From the NCBI GenBank assembly GCA_964461035.1, contig CAYWRI010000012.1, forward strand, positions 1 through 44,683: DNA of 44,683 nt. Reading direction: 5' to 3'. Below, piece after piece: positions 7,211-15,580 of the stretch; positions within the stretch are counted from its first letter, which is position 1, and each line of letters starts with the position of its first letter. A model generated the notes under the pieces. That model had not been told where the DNA came from and did not search any database. It worked only from the letters and a program-made list of their open reading frames with translations. A program made the position numbers and the translations under genes. The DNA is from CAYZNE01 sp964461035 (GTDB lineage Archaea; Nanobdellota; Nanobdellia; Woesearchaeales; CAYZNE01).

Positions 7211-7963
7211 TTATTTTTTGGCATTTTTCCACAATATGTAAAAATATTTTTTAAAACTTTCATAAACTGTTGCACTTTCAATCATTATTGCCATTGGATC
7301 TTGTTTTGAAAGAATCATTATTATAATTTTGTTTTTATATATTTCTGTACTTGTTGGCATTTCAAAGTTTTCAGGTAAAAATTTTAATTCTGTAAATTTT
7401 AGTTTTTTTCTTATTTTGTATAAATATTCATATTTTTTATTAATTAAATGCTTGTGTATTATTCCTTTTTTCGCTCTGAGATTTTGTCTTTTATTAAAAT
7501 AAGTTTCCCAACTTTTTGGTTGTTTTGTAAGCCCCATACTTAACCATTCTTCACCCTTATTTAGTGTTGTAATGATATTTTCATTGGCTGTTTTAATTCC
7601 TTCCCAGCCCGTAAATACTTTTACTGTGCTGGTGGGAGTTAATTTTTGTTTTAATATTAATTCGGGTATAATTTTGTGAATAAGATTTTTTTCTTTTTCT
7701 ATAGATTCTTTTTTCTCCTCTAAATAATCAATTAATCTGTTGGGATTTACTGCTTCAAAATATTTCACATTATTATTTATTACTGAACTTGCTAATCCTT
7801 TTTCTATTAATCTATCTAATACTTCATAAACTTTAGATCCTGAGATTTTGGATTTTTTGATTATGTTTCCAGTTGTTGAAGAACCAAGTTCTAATAATGC
7901 TAAGTAAATTTTTGTTTCTCCTTTAGTTAATCCTATTTTTTGCAATGCTGTTTCTATCATCAT
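7211..7963 (-). CDS. TrmB-family transcriptional regulator
   Basis: A 250-residue archaeal regulator. Residues 1-70 form a winged helix (LTKGETKIYLALLELGSSTTGNIIKKSKISGSKVYEVLDRLIEKGLA), the typical TrmB start. A helical linker follows (about 75-105), then the C-terminal effector-binding region (residues 115-250, from TVKVFTGWEGIK). TrmB proteins sense sugars or redox state and control sugar uptake and central metabolism. This one is of the shorter class lacking the long maltose-binding extension. The next gene downstream is the YdjM-like protein on the same strand, 108 nt away; gpmI lies beyond. The regulatory target is not evident. Confidence 0.88.
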   Translation of the reverse strand: MMIETALQKIGLTKGETKIYLALLELGSSTTGNIIKKSKISGSKVYEVLDRLIEKGLASSVINNNVKYFEAVNPNRLIDYLEEKKESIEKEKNLIHKIIPELILKQKLTPTSTVKVFTGWEGIKTANENIITTLNKGEEWLSMGLTKQPKSWETYFNKRQNLRAKKGIIHKHLINKKYEYLYKIRKKLKFTELKFLPENFEMPTSTEIYKNKIIIMILSKQDPMAIMIESATVYESFKKYFYILWKNAKK

Positions 7964-8068
7964 ATGTAAAATTGAATATTAATATATAAACTTTTTTATT
8001 GTAACGTATAAGGGGGGGAGTAATATTTAAAAGTTCAATTAAATTCTTAATTGTTGTGATATATTAAA

Positions 8069-8557
8069 ATGGAATTAATAAATATCTTTTACGAAATGAA
8101 TCCTTTAGTTATTGACTTAACTGTTCCCTTTTTTTGGATGATTGCTAGTGCAGGTATGCTTTTTACTGGTTATATGCGGGGGGTTGTGGCTGTTCGTCAT
8201 CATTATTCAGAGAAAGAATCCGAACAACGTCAGGAAACAACTTATGACCAAATAAATTCTGCTTTAATTGAAGCGAAAGATCAAAATATAGATAATTTAA
8301 CAAATGGTGAGCTTATTAGCTTTTATTCTAGATTAAGTACTGGATATTGGATCACTACAGTTATTAAAAAGTTTAGTGATGAGCAACAAAATGAAATAAA
8401 AATAATGAAAGATGATATTTATGAAAGATTATCACCTTTTATTCGATATGAAGTAACAGAGTATCTTTCTCAATCGAAAAAAGATATTTTTTTAGATTCA
8501 AGAATTTCTGATATTTCAAAAATAGTCAATAAGATGCTTGAAACTTATCAAGAATAA
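8069..8557 (+). CDS. Single-TM orphan protein with cytoplasmic helical domain
   Basis: 162 residues of unknown family. One membrane segment lies at about residues 15-37 (IDLTVPFFWMIASAGMLFTGYM), followed by a charged region beginning RHHYSEKESEQRQ and a helical domain of about 115 residues. The positive charges after the segment suggest the C-terminal domain is inside the cell. It runs toward endA and stops 14 nt before the endA stop. Confidence 0.65.
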   Translation: MELINIFYEMNPLVIDLTVPFFWMIASAGMLFTGYMRGVVAVRHHYSEKESEQRQETTYDQINSALIEAKDQNIDNLTNGELISFYSRLSTGYWITTVIKKFSDEQQNEIKIMKDDIYERLSPFIRYEVTEYLSQSKKDIFLDSRISDISKIVNKMLETYQE

Positions 8558-8571
8558 TATCCAAAATTAAA

Positions 8572-9249
8572 TTAAGGTCGAATCCACTTTATTTCATAAT
8601 AAGTAACATCATTTTCATCATCAACAACACCCATTAGAAGTCGTTTCTTTGTTGAATGAGCTACCCTATTCTTTGCAGCAAAATCATACCATGTCAAAGT
8701 AGAACCTTCATGAGCAGGATAAACAACCCATTTTGCATGGTCTTCTCCAGGTTTTACACCTCGATCATAAACACGAAAATCTGCGCCGAATTTTAATGCG
8801 GTTTTGACAATATATCCTCGAGTTCTCATATCACTAAAAACAACATATCTTATCCAGAAGTTTGGTTCAATCTTTTTTGCTTTTTTCAAAATTTGTTCAA
8901 ATGTCAATGGTTTTTTATTGGTTGTTAATATTTTTATTTTTCCCTTATCAACTAAATAAAGTGCTTCAAGAAGTGAGAGTTGTAACTTATTATCCTCTAA
9001 TAAAATGCCATATTTACTTTGATTATATAAGTCATTTGTCATATCAGAAGGTTCTAATAATATTCTTTCTCCTGCAAAAAGTGCATCTAAAACTTCTTTT
9101 TTCTTTGAAATCTTTCCCATTACATTAGTTACAGGATCTATATTTATTATTGTCTCAGGATCTTGATGTAATGAAATATTAATACCTTCAAATTTTGTTT
9201 CTACTATTTTCTTAGATTTCTTAACCTTTGCTTCTTTTATTTTTGGCAT
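8572..9249 (-). CDS. endA: tRNA-splicing endonuclease
   Basis: Cuts introns from pre-tRNA at bulge-helix-bulge motifs. The 225-residue protein has the archaeal EndA organisation: a basic N-terminal extension (1-17), an N-terminal domain (about 20-115), and the catalytic C-terminal domain (about 120-220). Catalytic triad candidates are Y161 in DFRVYDRG, H171 in GEDHAKWVVYP, and K201/K202 in HSTKKRLLMGVVDDE. The length fits a homomeric enzyme with a slightly long N-terminus. It is divergent from rnz and shares a symmetric TATA box with it. Both genes act in tRNA maturation, so joint expression makes sense. Confidence 0.95.
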   Translation of the reverse strand: MPKIKEAKVKKSKKIVETKFEGINISLHQDPETIINIDPVTNVMGKISKKKEVLDALFAGERILLEPSDMTNDLYNQSKYGILLEDNKLQLSLLEALYLVDKGKIKILTTNKKPLTFEQILKKAKKIEPNFWIRYVVFSDMRTRGYIVKTALKFGADFRVYDRGVKPGEDHAKWVVYPAHEGSTLTWYDFAAKNRVAHSTKKRLLMGVVDDENDVTYYEIKWIRP

Positions 9250-9271
9250 AACGCATAAGAAATAAAAAATA

Positions 9272-9279
9272 TTTATAAA
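9272..9279. promoter_or_regulatory. Symmetric divergent TATA box for endA and rnz
   Basis: The perfect palindrome TTTATAAA is centred at 9275.5, exactly 26.5 nt from the first base of endA (9249, minus) and 26.5 nt from that of rnz (9302, plus). A single TBP site could therefore serve two leaderless transcripts in opposite directions. The 52-bp intergenic region has no room for two ordinary promoters. Confidence 0.65.
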
Positions 9280-9301
9280 GTTGCTTGTTTTCTATTCCGT
9301 T

Positions 9302-10210
9302 ATGGCTGTAAAAATTACTTTTCTTGGAACAAGTTCAATGGTTCCAACAAAAGAGAGAAATGTGCAATCAATTCATTTAGAATTTAATGGTGAAGGTATT
9401 TTAGTTGATTGTGGTGAAGGTTCACAAAGGCAGATGAATATTGCTGGAATTAATCGTCTAAAAATAAGAAAAATTCTAATTAGTCATTGGCATGGAGATC
9501 ATGTTTCAGGTCTTATTGGTTTGATACAAACATTGGGGGGAGTTTTTAGTCCTGATACAATATTAGATATCTATGGTCCTGTTGGAACTAAGAAAAAAAT
9601 GAATCATCTTTTACAAACATGTTATTTTGATTTGCGATTAAAACTTAAGATACATGAAATATCACCTAAAAAAGTTGAAAGATTTTATGAAAACGATATT
9701 TATGCCTTAGAAAGCACAAAATTAGATCATGGTGTTCCCTGTATTGGATTTGCTTTCATAATAAAAGAGAAAATAAAAATTAATATGGCTAAAGTTGATT
9801 CTCTTGGTTTAAAACAAGGAAAATGGTTGCAAAAAATACAAAAAGGTGAATCTGCAACAATTAAAGGAAAAAAAATTCTTCCAGAACAAATATCATCAAT
9901 TGAATCTGCAACCAAAATCGGATTTGTTTTAGATACAAAGTATTGTGAAAATGCTGTTTTAATTGCAAAAAATTCAGATTTGTTAATTAGCGAAGCAGTT
10001 TACGACGATGACTTTGCTGACAAAGCCGCAGAATATAAACACATGACTGCTCATGATGCAGCAACAATTGCTAAGAATGCAAAAGTAGATAGACTTATAA
10101 TAACTCATATTTCTCAGAGATATAGAACTCCAAAAAAAATATTGGCAGATGCTAAGAAAGTTTTTCCAAATACGAGCGTGGCTAAAGATTTCTTAGAAAT
10201 AGAAATTTAA
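9302..10210 (+). CDS. rnz: Ribonuclease Z
   Basis: Removes the 3' trailer of pre-tRNA so that CCA can be added. 302 residues, within the short RNase Z class (ElaC type) of the metallo-beta-lactamase fold. Metal-binding HWHGDH lies at 62-67, with FLGTSSMVPTKERN at the N-terminus as in family members (FLGTG..P...RN). Later ligands are the Asp/Glu region SEAVYDDDF, the HMTAHDAATIA motif and LIITHISQRY. I chose the ATG at 9302 rather than the TTG at 9281 because the TATA box is centred 26.5 nt before it and the conserved fold begins at MAVKITFLG. It shares a promoter with endA. Confidence 0.95.
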   Translation: MAVKITFLGTSSMVPTKERNVQSIHLEFNGEGILVDCGEGSQRQMNIAGINRLKIRKILISHWHGDHVSGLIGLIQTLGGVFSPDTILDIYGPVGTKKKMNHLLQTCYFDLRLKLKIHEISPKKVERFYENDIYALESTKLDHGVPCIGFAFIIKEKIKINMAKVDSLGLKQGKWLQKIQKGESATIKGKKILPEQISSIESATKIGFVLDTKYCENAVLIAKNSDLLISEAVYDDDFADKAAEYKHMTAHDAATIAKNAKVDRLIITHISQRYRTPKKILADAKKVFPNTSVAKDFLEIEI

Positions 10211-10230
10211 TCAAACTTTGTTTGCTTAGT

Positions 10231-10512
10231 TTATTCAACAATTTGTAAGATATAATTATGCTCGCTTTGTAAATTATTGTTTGTGATTGTAATTAATTGT
10301 TCAGCCATTGTTTTCTGTGTTTGATTTGATATATTTAAAGTCACATGCACAATATCTTCTTTTAGACTTTCTTGATCAAAAGAGTTTGTGTATCCTGTTC
10401 CAGCAATATTTTCATTTTCCAAATTAGAGATAAAAAGTGGTTGTAATAGTAATGCTATGAGTCCTGCAAAAGACACAATTCCTATAACTATTAATAACTT
10501 TCTTTCATCCAT
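10231..10512 (-). CDS. Small single-TM orphan protein
   Basis: 93 residues. A membrane anchor near residues 5-24 (LLIVIGIVSFAGLIALLLQPLF) is followed by about 65 polar residues, probably outside the cell, with an NISNQT and TNNN-rich tract. No family recognised. It lies between rnz and hjc on the opposite strand. Confidence 0.55.
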   Translation of the reverse strand: MDERKLLIVIGIVSFAGLIALLLQPLFISNLENENIAGTGYTNSFDQESLKEDIVHVTLNISNQTQKTMAEQLITITNNNLQSEHNYILQIVE

Positions 10513-10556
10513 ATTCTTTAATTATAACTATTTATTTATTAATTTAGTGGAAAAAC

Positions 10557-10564
10557 TTTATTAA
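10557..10564 (+). promoter_or_regulatory. TATA box of hjc
   Basis: TTTATTAA centred 26.5 nt before the ATG at 10587, but only 8.5 nt before the upstream ATG at 10569. This decides in favour of the downstream start. Confidence 0.5.
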
Positions 10565-10586
10565 TGCTATGCACAAATTAAAATAT

Positions 10587-10982
10587 ATGTCCAGAAGGGG
10601 TAATAAAGCAAAAGGTAGTTCTGCAGAACGAGATTTGATTAAAAAGTTTTGGGAAGCAGGTTGGGCCGCGATGCGTGCAGCAGGTTCTGGTTCAACACAA
10701 TATCCTTGTCCTGACATTGTTACGGGTAATCGAATAAAGAAGATTGCTATTGAAGTGAAATTCACTTCTGACACAAGTAAGTATTTTACAAAAAAAGAAA
10801 TTACTGAATTATTGTATTTTTGTGAAAAATTAGGAACAGAACCCTGGGTTGCTGTAAAATTTGGTAAAGAAGACTGGTTCTTTTTCCCCATTCACGATCT
10901 TGAAGAAACAGGTAAGAATTATGTTATAACTCTTGAAAAAGCTAAGCTAAAAGGTTTATTGTTTGAGGATGTTATAGAATAA
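10587..10982 (+). CDS. hjc: Holliday junction resolvase Hjc
   Basis: A 131-residue archaeal Hjc-type nuclease that cuts four-way DNA junctions in recombination repair. Active-site residues of the PD-(D/E)xK fold are visible: E14 in GSSAERDLIKKF, D43 in PCPDIV, and E56/K58 in IAIEVKFT. The basic N-terminal RRGNKAKGS is typical. A longer start at 10569 would add six residues (MHKLKY), but the TATA spacing points to 10587. It acts in the same pathway as RadA, encoded 15 kb away. Confidence 0.93.
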   Translation: MSRRGNKAKGSSAERDLIKKFWEAGWAAMRAAGSGSTQYPCPDIVTGNRIKKIAIEVKFTSDTSKYFTKKEITELLYFCEKLGTEPWVAVKFGKEDWFFFPIHDLEETGKNYVITLEKAKLKGLLFEDVIE

Positions 10983-11019
10983 AAAAGTTAAATTAAAAAT
11001 AAAGAAGCAGTTATATTTC

Positions 11020-11388
11020 TTATTGGTTGAATAGTTGCATGTATTGTGGAAGCATAGCTAAACCTGGTTGAATAGAGTCATAAAATCGTTCTTTAACTTC
11101 GTCAGATGTACAACCCTCCATTGAATAATTTGTTGTTATCTTATTAGAATTTGAAGATCGTGAGAATTCAGCCAGTAATGTTCTAGATCCGCACTCTGTT
11201 TTAATTCTAGAAACTTTTATTTTAAGCTGCTGATCTGTTTCTCCGAAACTAATTTTTTCTCTATATTCAATAGAAGCTACAGTTTCAAGATTTTTCAAAG
11301 GTACTTGACAAATTTGGGTTAAGTCTGTTTTTATTTTTATACCAGTCACTTCGGTGAGTATAGATATTTTTGCATCATATTTTGTCAT
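11020..11388 (-). CDS. Orphan protein B1
   Basis: 122 residues of unrecognised family, mixed strands in the first 90 residues and a helical end. The ATG at 11388 is preferred over an in-frame TTG three codons upstream. The C-terminus (GCTSDEVKERF ... MLPQYMQLFNQ) resembles that of the 239-residue protein at 11954-12673 (GYTSSEKGIREL ... LPLDMQLYNQ). They may be related, with a plus-strand orphan gene between them. Confidence 0.55.
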   Translation of the reverse strand: MTKYDAKISILTEVTGIKIKTDLTQICQVPLKNLETVASIEYREKISFGETDQQLKIKVSRIKTECGSRTLLAEFSRSSNSNKITTNYSMEGCTSDEVKERFYDSIQPGLAMLPQYMQLFNQ

Positions 11389-11574
11389 TTTTATCAATCC
11401 CTAGTGTTTACGTTTACTAGAAAACTTTAGACTTTTATAAAATTTCTTATTAAAAACCATTTTGTAGTAGATACAATTTAATGTTTTTTAATTATTTAAA
11501 GAAAAAGTTAAAAAGCAATATCAATTTCTAGCTTTATTGATCAATTAGTTAATTGATTTAATTAATGGGGGTTT

Positions 11575-11949
11575 ATGGGATTTATAAGATATATGTTAAA
11601 CTGTTTTGAGGGTCATTTTGATAATACTAAATATTTCTTAGAATCTTTAGAATTTAAACTTGAATCTCACACAAATAAAGAAAAAATAATTTATAACGTA
11701 TTGAAGACTCAAAAATACTTATTGAAAACTAAGTCTCTTTTAGAAGTAGATTGGAATCGATTTGATGATTTAACTAAGATTTTTTCAAAGAATATGGAAG
11801 AATATGATGATATATTTAAAGTGTATTTCCTTGATTTTCAAGATAAACTTTGCAGTCACCCTCATTTAGTATTTCGAAATATTAAAAGACTAGAAACTAA
11901 TCCTTATTTAACTTTTGAATCATTATCAGGTTCATTCCAAAAGAAATAA
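11575..11949 (+). CDS. Small helical orphan protein A2
   Basis: 124 residues, soluble, mainly helical, no family recognised. Its VDWNRFDDLTKIFSKNMEEY segment resembles VDWKRVDELKKQTNQYLSIY of the protein at 6291-6608. A run of five G (11566-11570) just before the ATG may act as a ribosome site; no TATA box is at leaderless spacing. It stops 4 nt before the stop of the convergent orphan gene. Confidence 0.6.
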   Translation: MGFIRYMLNCFEGHFDNTKYFLESLEFKLESHTNKEKIIYNVLKTQKYLLKTKSLLEVDWNRFDDLTKIFSKNMEEYDDIFKVYFLDFQDKLCSHPHLVFRNIKRLETNPYLTFESLSGSFQKK

Positions 11950-11953
11950 AAAA

Positions 11954-12673
11954 CTATTCTTGATTGTATAATTGCATATCTAGGGGGAGTTTTTCATTTA
12001 ATATTGGTACAATGTTTTTTTGAAAATACTTTGCAAAATCCTCATCTGCTGATAACCATAATCCTTCTAGTTCTCGAATACCTTTTTCAGATGAAGTATA
12101 TCCTCTTTTAAATTGTGCTATTTTTCCACTAAAATGTAATGCTTGTTCAGAAGGTGTAGCTAGTTTAACTGTTAATGTTTCTTTAATTCCTTCCCCTTCA
12201 TCTAGTTTTTTATAAGTGACGATGAGTGTTTCAATACTTTCATCTTTTTTTGCATATTTGATTTCAAAGTTATCTTCTGTTTTACTATTGTGATTTACAT
12301 TGCAATTAATTCCTTGTTCTAAACAAAATTTACTTTCAATTTCTTCCATATATTTTCTTGCTTCATTATCATATGCTGGTTTCAAAATACGTATTAATTC
12401 TGACAAAACAGTATTTATTTCTATTTCTTGACCCATACTGTTTCTATTCAAATGATATGTGTGCAAAGTTATTTCTGGAACCCCTTTAGTCATGCTAGTT
12501 TTAAATTCTATAATTAATTCATTGAAAAAAATATCTAATTTTTGTTCATTTTTTTCTTGTTCATATTTACTATCTACCTTTATTTTTTCCCCATTTAAAA
12601 CTGCATTGGCGGTAATTTCTTGACGTATGTTGGTTCTTCTTTTGTAAGTTGTTTTTTCAATTTCTTCTGCCAT
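11954..12673 (-). CDS. Orphan protein B2
   Basis: 239 residues, soluble, unknown family. Alternating charged strands cover residues 1-150, with two Cys in CLEQGINCNVNH; the C-terminal part is helical, ending MQLYNQE. I chose the ATG at 12673 because AAAGGAATAAA ahead of it is a ribosome site; an in-frame GTG six codons upstream overlaps that site. Its last 45 residues resemble the end of the 122-residue protein at 11020. Upstream 12674-12942 holds no gene. Confidence 0.6.
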   Translation of the reverse strand: MAEEIEKTTYKRRTNIRQEITANAVLNGEKIKVDSKYEQEKNEQKLDIFFNELIIEFKTSMTKGVPEITLHTYHLNRNSMGQEIEINTVLSELIRILKPAYDNEARKYMEEIESKFCLEQGINCNVNHNSKTEDNFEIKYAKKDESIETLIVTYKKLDEGEGIKETLTVKLATPSEQALHFSGKIAQFKRGYTSSEKGIRELEGLWLSADEDFAKYFQKNIVPILNEKLPLDMQLYNQE

Positions 12674-12975
12674 TTTATTCCTTTTTATCACAACGGGGGT
12701 TTAATGCTTTGATGTTTGTATTGGTTTGTTTGTTTCAAGTTGTGATGACCCAAAATTTGTTTTGGATTTTTTTGTTTATTTTTTTGTTAAGTATTACTTT
12801 TTGTAAAATATATGAAATTCTTTAAACTTATATAAATCTTTTTATTACTTTACTACTTTATCATAGAAAATTGAAAGTTTTATTAATTTGCAGATCAAGT
12901 AACAGATAATTCTCATTTATATCAATATGGGTATATCAATACTTTTATAAAGTTAAATTCTGTAAATAGAATAAA

Positions 12976-13959
12976 ATGTATGATGTAATAACCTTTGGTT
13001 CTGCAACAATGGATGTTTTTGTAGAAACTGAAGAAGAATTAATAAAACTTAATCACAAGATTCATTCTAAATTGATTTCTCTTCCACTTGGCTCAAAAAT
13101 TGCAGTAAAAGATATTGAACATCATTCTGGCGGAGGAGGAACAAACACCGCAGTTAGTTTTGCAAAAGCAGGATTAAAAACGGCATATGTTGGAAATATT
13201 GGTGATGATCATAATGGCACGAGAGTTCTTTCAGAGTTAAAAGAAAATAAAATAAGTTTTCTAGGTAATAAAATTGGTAAAACAGGTTTCTCAGTTGTTC
13301 TTGACGCTGCTAATGATAGAACTATTCTAATATACAAAGGAACAAATGACAAATTCAAAATATCAAAAAAAACATTTGAAAAATTTAAAACAAAATGGTT
13401 TTATATGACCAGTTTAACAGGTACGGCATTTATTTATTCTAAACAAATTGCTAGTTTTGCAAATAAAAATAATATTTCTCTTTGCTTTAATCCAAGTTCT
13501 TATCTTGCTAAAAAAGGAAAGACATACTTAAGACCAATACTTAAATATACAACATGTTTAATACTTAATGATGAAGAAGCAGGATTAATTACAGGTGTTA
13601 AAGGTATTGATAATAATCTTAAGTTTTTAAAAAAGTTAATTACAAAAAATGGACTTGTTGTAATCACTTGCGGAAAAAGCGGAGCGTATGCTTTTAATGG
13701 TAAAAATTCATACTTTATTTCTAAAGTGGCTAAGAAAATACAAGAAACAACTGGAGCGGGGGACGCATTTGGTTCTGGATTTGTTGCAGGTTTAATAAAA
13801 AATAAATCTATTGAATATTGCTTAAAAGCAGGAGCAAATAATGCTATTTCTACTATTACTAAAACAGGGGCAAAAAATGGTTTACTTGGTAAAAAACTTT
13901 TTTCAACAATTAATAAAGACAAATGTAAAATAATTATTAAAGATTTGGGATTATACTAA
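12976..13959 (+). CDS. PfkB/ribokinase-family sugar or nucleoside kinase
   Basis: A 327-residue ATP-dependent kinase. It begins with ITFGSATMDVFVE, the substrate-binding di-Gly motif follows as HSGGGGTNTAVSFAKAGLKTAYVGNIGDD, and the C-terminal signature TTGAGDAFGSGFVAGL carries the catalytic base D263 and the anion hole. Substrate may be ribose, adenosine, fructose 6-phosphate or another sugar; the sequence does not decide. A TTTATAAA box (12944-12951) is centred 28.5 nt before the ATG. No sugar transporter or partner enzyme is next to it, so nucleoside salvage is a reasonable guess. Confidence 0.88.
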   Translation: MYDVITFGSATMDVFVETEEELIKLNHKIHSKLISLPLGSKIAVKDIEHHSGGGGTNTAVSFAKAGLKTAYVGNIGDDHNGTRVLSELKENKISFLGNKIGKTGFSVVLDAANDRTILIYKGTNDKFKISKKTFEKFKTKWFYMTSLTGTAFIYSKQIASFANKNNISLCFNPSSYLAKKGKTYLRPILKYTTCLILNDEEAGLITGVKGIDNNLKFLKKLITKNGLVVITCGKSGAYAFNGKNSYFISKVAKKIQETTGAGDAFGSGFVAGLIKNKSIEYCLKAGANNAISTITKTGAKNGLLGKKLFSTINKDKCKIIIKDLGLY

Positions 13960-13987
13960 AGTATTCTAAGTGATTAATACCTTAAGA

Positions 13988-13995
13988 TTTATATA
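13988..13995 (+). promoter_or_regulatory. TATA box supporting a GTG start
   Basis: TTTATATA centred 26.5 nt before the GTG at 14018. The ATG at 14008 is followed by a stop after six more codons, so GTG on a leaderless transcript is the best start. Confidence 0.5.
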
Positions 13996-14017
13996 TATCT
14001 AATAATTATGGTTACTC

Positions 14018-14530
14018 GTGAAAGAAAATAAATACAAAAAGCCTAAGATTATTGGACATTCAAATAAGTTTGAAGATTCAAGACGGCTTTTTGGTCATCA
14101 CAACTTGAAAAATCAAACCGGTGCAAGCATCAAAGTATTAAACTCAAGTTGTAATAAAATGACGATTATAATTAATAAACCCGTTGAAGAAGTTTTTGAA
14201 TTTACAACAAATCCTAAGAATACGCATTTATGGATTTCATCGATTGAAGAAGAAATTTCTGATAAATATCCTCCAGAAATAAATACACAATACCAAAATA
14301 GAGGAAAGAACCCTGATTGGGATTTCTACAAAGTCGTAGAATTTCAAAAAAATAAAGTTTTTACTTTAACAGATTTAGATGAAAACTATTTTGTAAAATA
14401 TACTTATCGTAAGTTAAATGATGCTCAAACAGAACTGGAGTATTTTGAATGGGTAAAAACAGGAAACTTAGATGAACCCTTCACAAAACCTATTTTGATT
14501 AAGTTAAAATCAATTATGGAAGATAATTAA
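14018..14530 (+). CDS. SRPBCC/START-like domain protein
   Basis: 170 residues. A polar N-terminal extension (about 1-45) is followed by a polyketide-cyclase/START-like domain from about residue 48: NKMTIIINKPVEEVFEFTTNPKNTHLWISSIEEE is the usual first strand and helices, then strands YQNRG..., FYKVVEFQKNKVFTLTD, YFVKYTYRKLNDAQTELEYFEW, and a shortened C-terminal helix. Such folds bind hydrophobic ligands. The last helix is shorter than usual. The GTG start follows from the TATA spacing. Function unknown. Confidence 0.7.
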   Translation: MKENKYKKPKIIGHSNKFEDSRRLFGHHNLKNQTGASIKVLNSSCNKMTIIINKPVEEVFEFTTNPKNTHLWISSIEEEISDKYPPEINTQYQNRGKNPDWDFYKVVEFQKNKVFTLTDLDENYFVKYTYRKLNDAQTELEYFEWVKTGNLDEPFTKPILIKLKSIMEDN

Positions 14531-14573
14531 TTACCATAACGCTTTGTTTCCTTTGACTAATAAATAAAATATA

Positions 14574-15401
14574 TTACTGACCTTTTTCTAAAGAACCATA
14601 ATCTGCTTTATTTAGAACTAAAGATGCAGCTTGAAGATATTCTCTCATTTTGTTAATATTTGGTAAATCATTACCCTGACCGCTACCGATTTTCTCTCTT
14701 AATCCGCCTTCTGAATCAATACAGAAATTGTTTTCTCCAATTCTTCGAATAATATTGGCTGTTCTTTCAATAACATTTTTCCCTGTAAAGCCGCCTGCAA
14801 AACCAATAGTTAAATCTTTACATCTTTCTCTTAATTCTAAATAAATTTCAACAGATGAACCTAAATCAAATTCTTTTCCTCTTCCACTTGAAGGGTCAAT
14901 AAGAACATAATCTATTAAATTTTTATATTTTTTAATTCTTAGTGCAAGGTCTTTAGGTGTCCTTTCAGTAGATATAACTTCTTCTGAAGCTTGAAAAACA
15001 ATTTTCATATCAGGATACTGTTTCTTTATTTTTTTAAGTTGATGAACATCTGGCCAAGGAATATTCAATTGCATGGACTTACATAAATTTTTTTTATAAA
15101 TTTCTCTAAATAATTTATCAACTTGATCTGATAATGTATCAAGGTCACTTGAATAATAATGAATCATATTAAGAACTTGTCCTTTAGTCGCGTTCAGTAT
15201 TCTAGAAATATCATCTATGTTAGCATATCTTCTATTCGAAATTGGATCTCTATTAAGAGTGTTGTTATTCACTAAAATTCCTAGCATAGGTATGTGAGAA
15301 CTTGTCATAGAATAACCTTTTTCAGAAAACAATTCGCAAATATATTTTGCTTGTTTAACAGTCGTCACTCCCGTAATTCCAACATATGGTTCTGCGCTCA
15401 T
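14574..15401 (-). CDS. TIM-barrel protein resembling phosphoribosylanthranilate isomerase
   Basis: 275 residues with the pattern of a (beta/alpha)8 barrel. Features reminiscent of TrpF are the N-terminal VGITGVTTVKQA, the VLIDPSSGRGKEFDL segment (TrpF: D-x-x-x-G-GxGxxFDW) and GFAGGFTGKNV (TrpF: LAGGLxPxNV), where phosphate would bind. The family-typical KxCG near the N-terminus is not present, and no other tryptophan gene is nearby. Genuine TrpF activity is therefore doubtful; a related sugar-phosphate isomerase or a repurposed barrel is more likely. No operon partner. Confidence 0.65.
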   Translation of the reverse strand: MSAEPYVGITGVTTVKQAKYICELFSEKGYSMTSSHIPMLGILVNNNTLNRDPISNRRYANIDDISRILNATKGQVLNMIHYYSSDLDTLSDQVDKLFREIYKKNLCKSMQLNIPWPDVHQLKKIKKQYPDMKIVFQASEEVISTERTPKDLALRIKKYKNLIDYVLIDPSSGRGKEFDLGSSVEIYLELRERCKDLTIGFAGGFTGKNVIERTANIIRRIGENNFCIDSEGGLREKIGSGQGNDLPNINKMREYLQAASLVLNKADYGSLEKGQ

Positions 15402-15580
15402 ATTACAAACAAATACCTTCTAAATTATAAATATTTACTTCTCACTATCAATATTTGTATCATTTTCAGGTTCATCCAAAAAGGGATAAAAAAGTATCTT
15501 TCATCAGGCCTCTAACCGAATTTTAGGACAGACTCACACTATCAAAACATTTATAATAATTAATGAAATAGAGAAATTTA

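Noticed and set aside
10544..10891. 115-codon minus-strand frame over hjc
   Set aside because: Shadow of the Hjc gene, whose catalytic residues are all present on the other strand.
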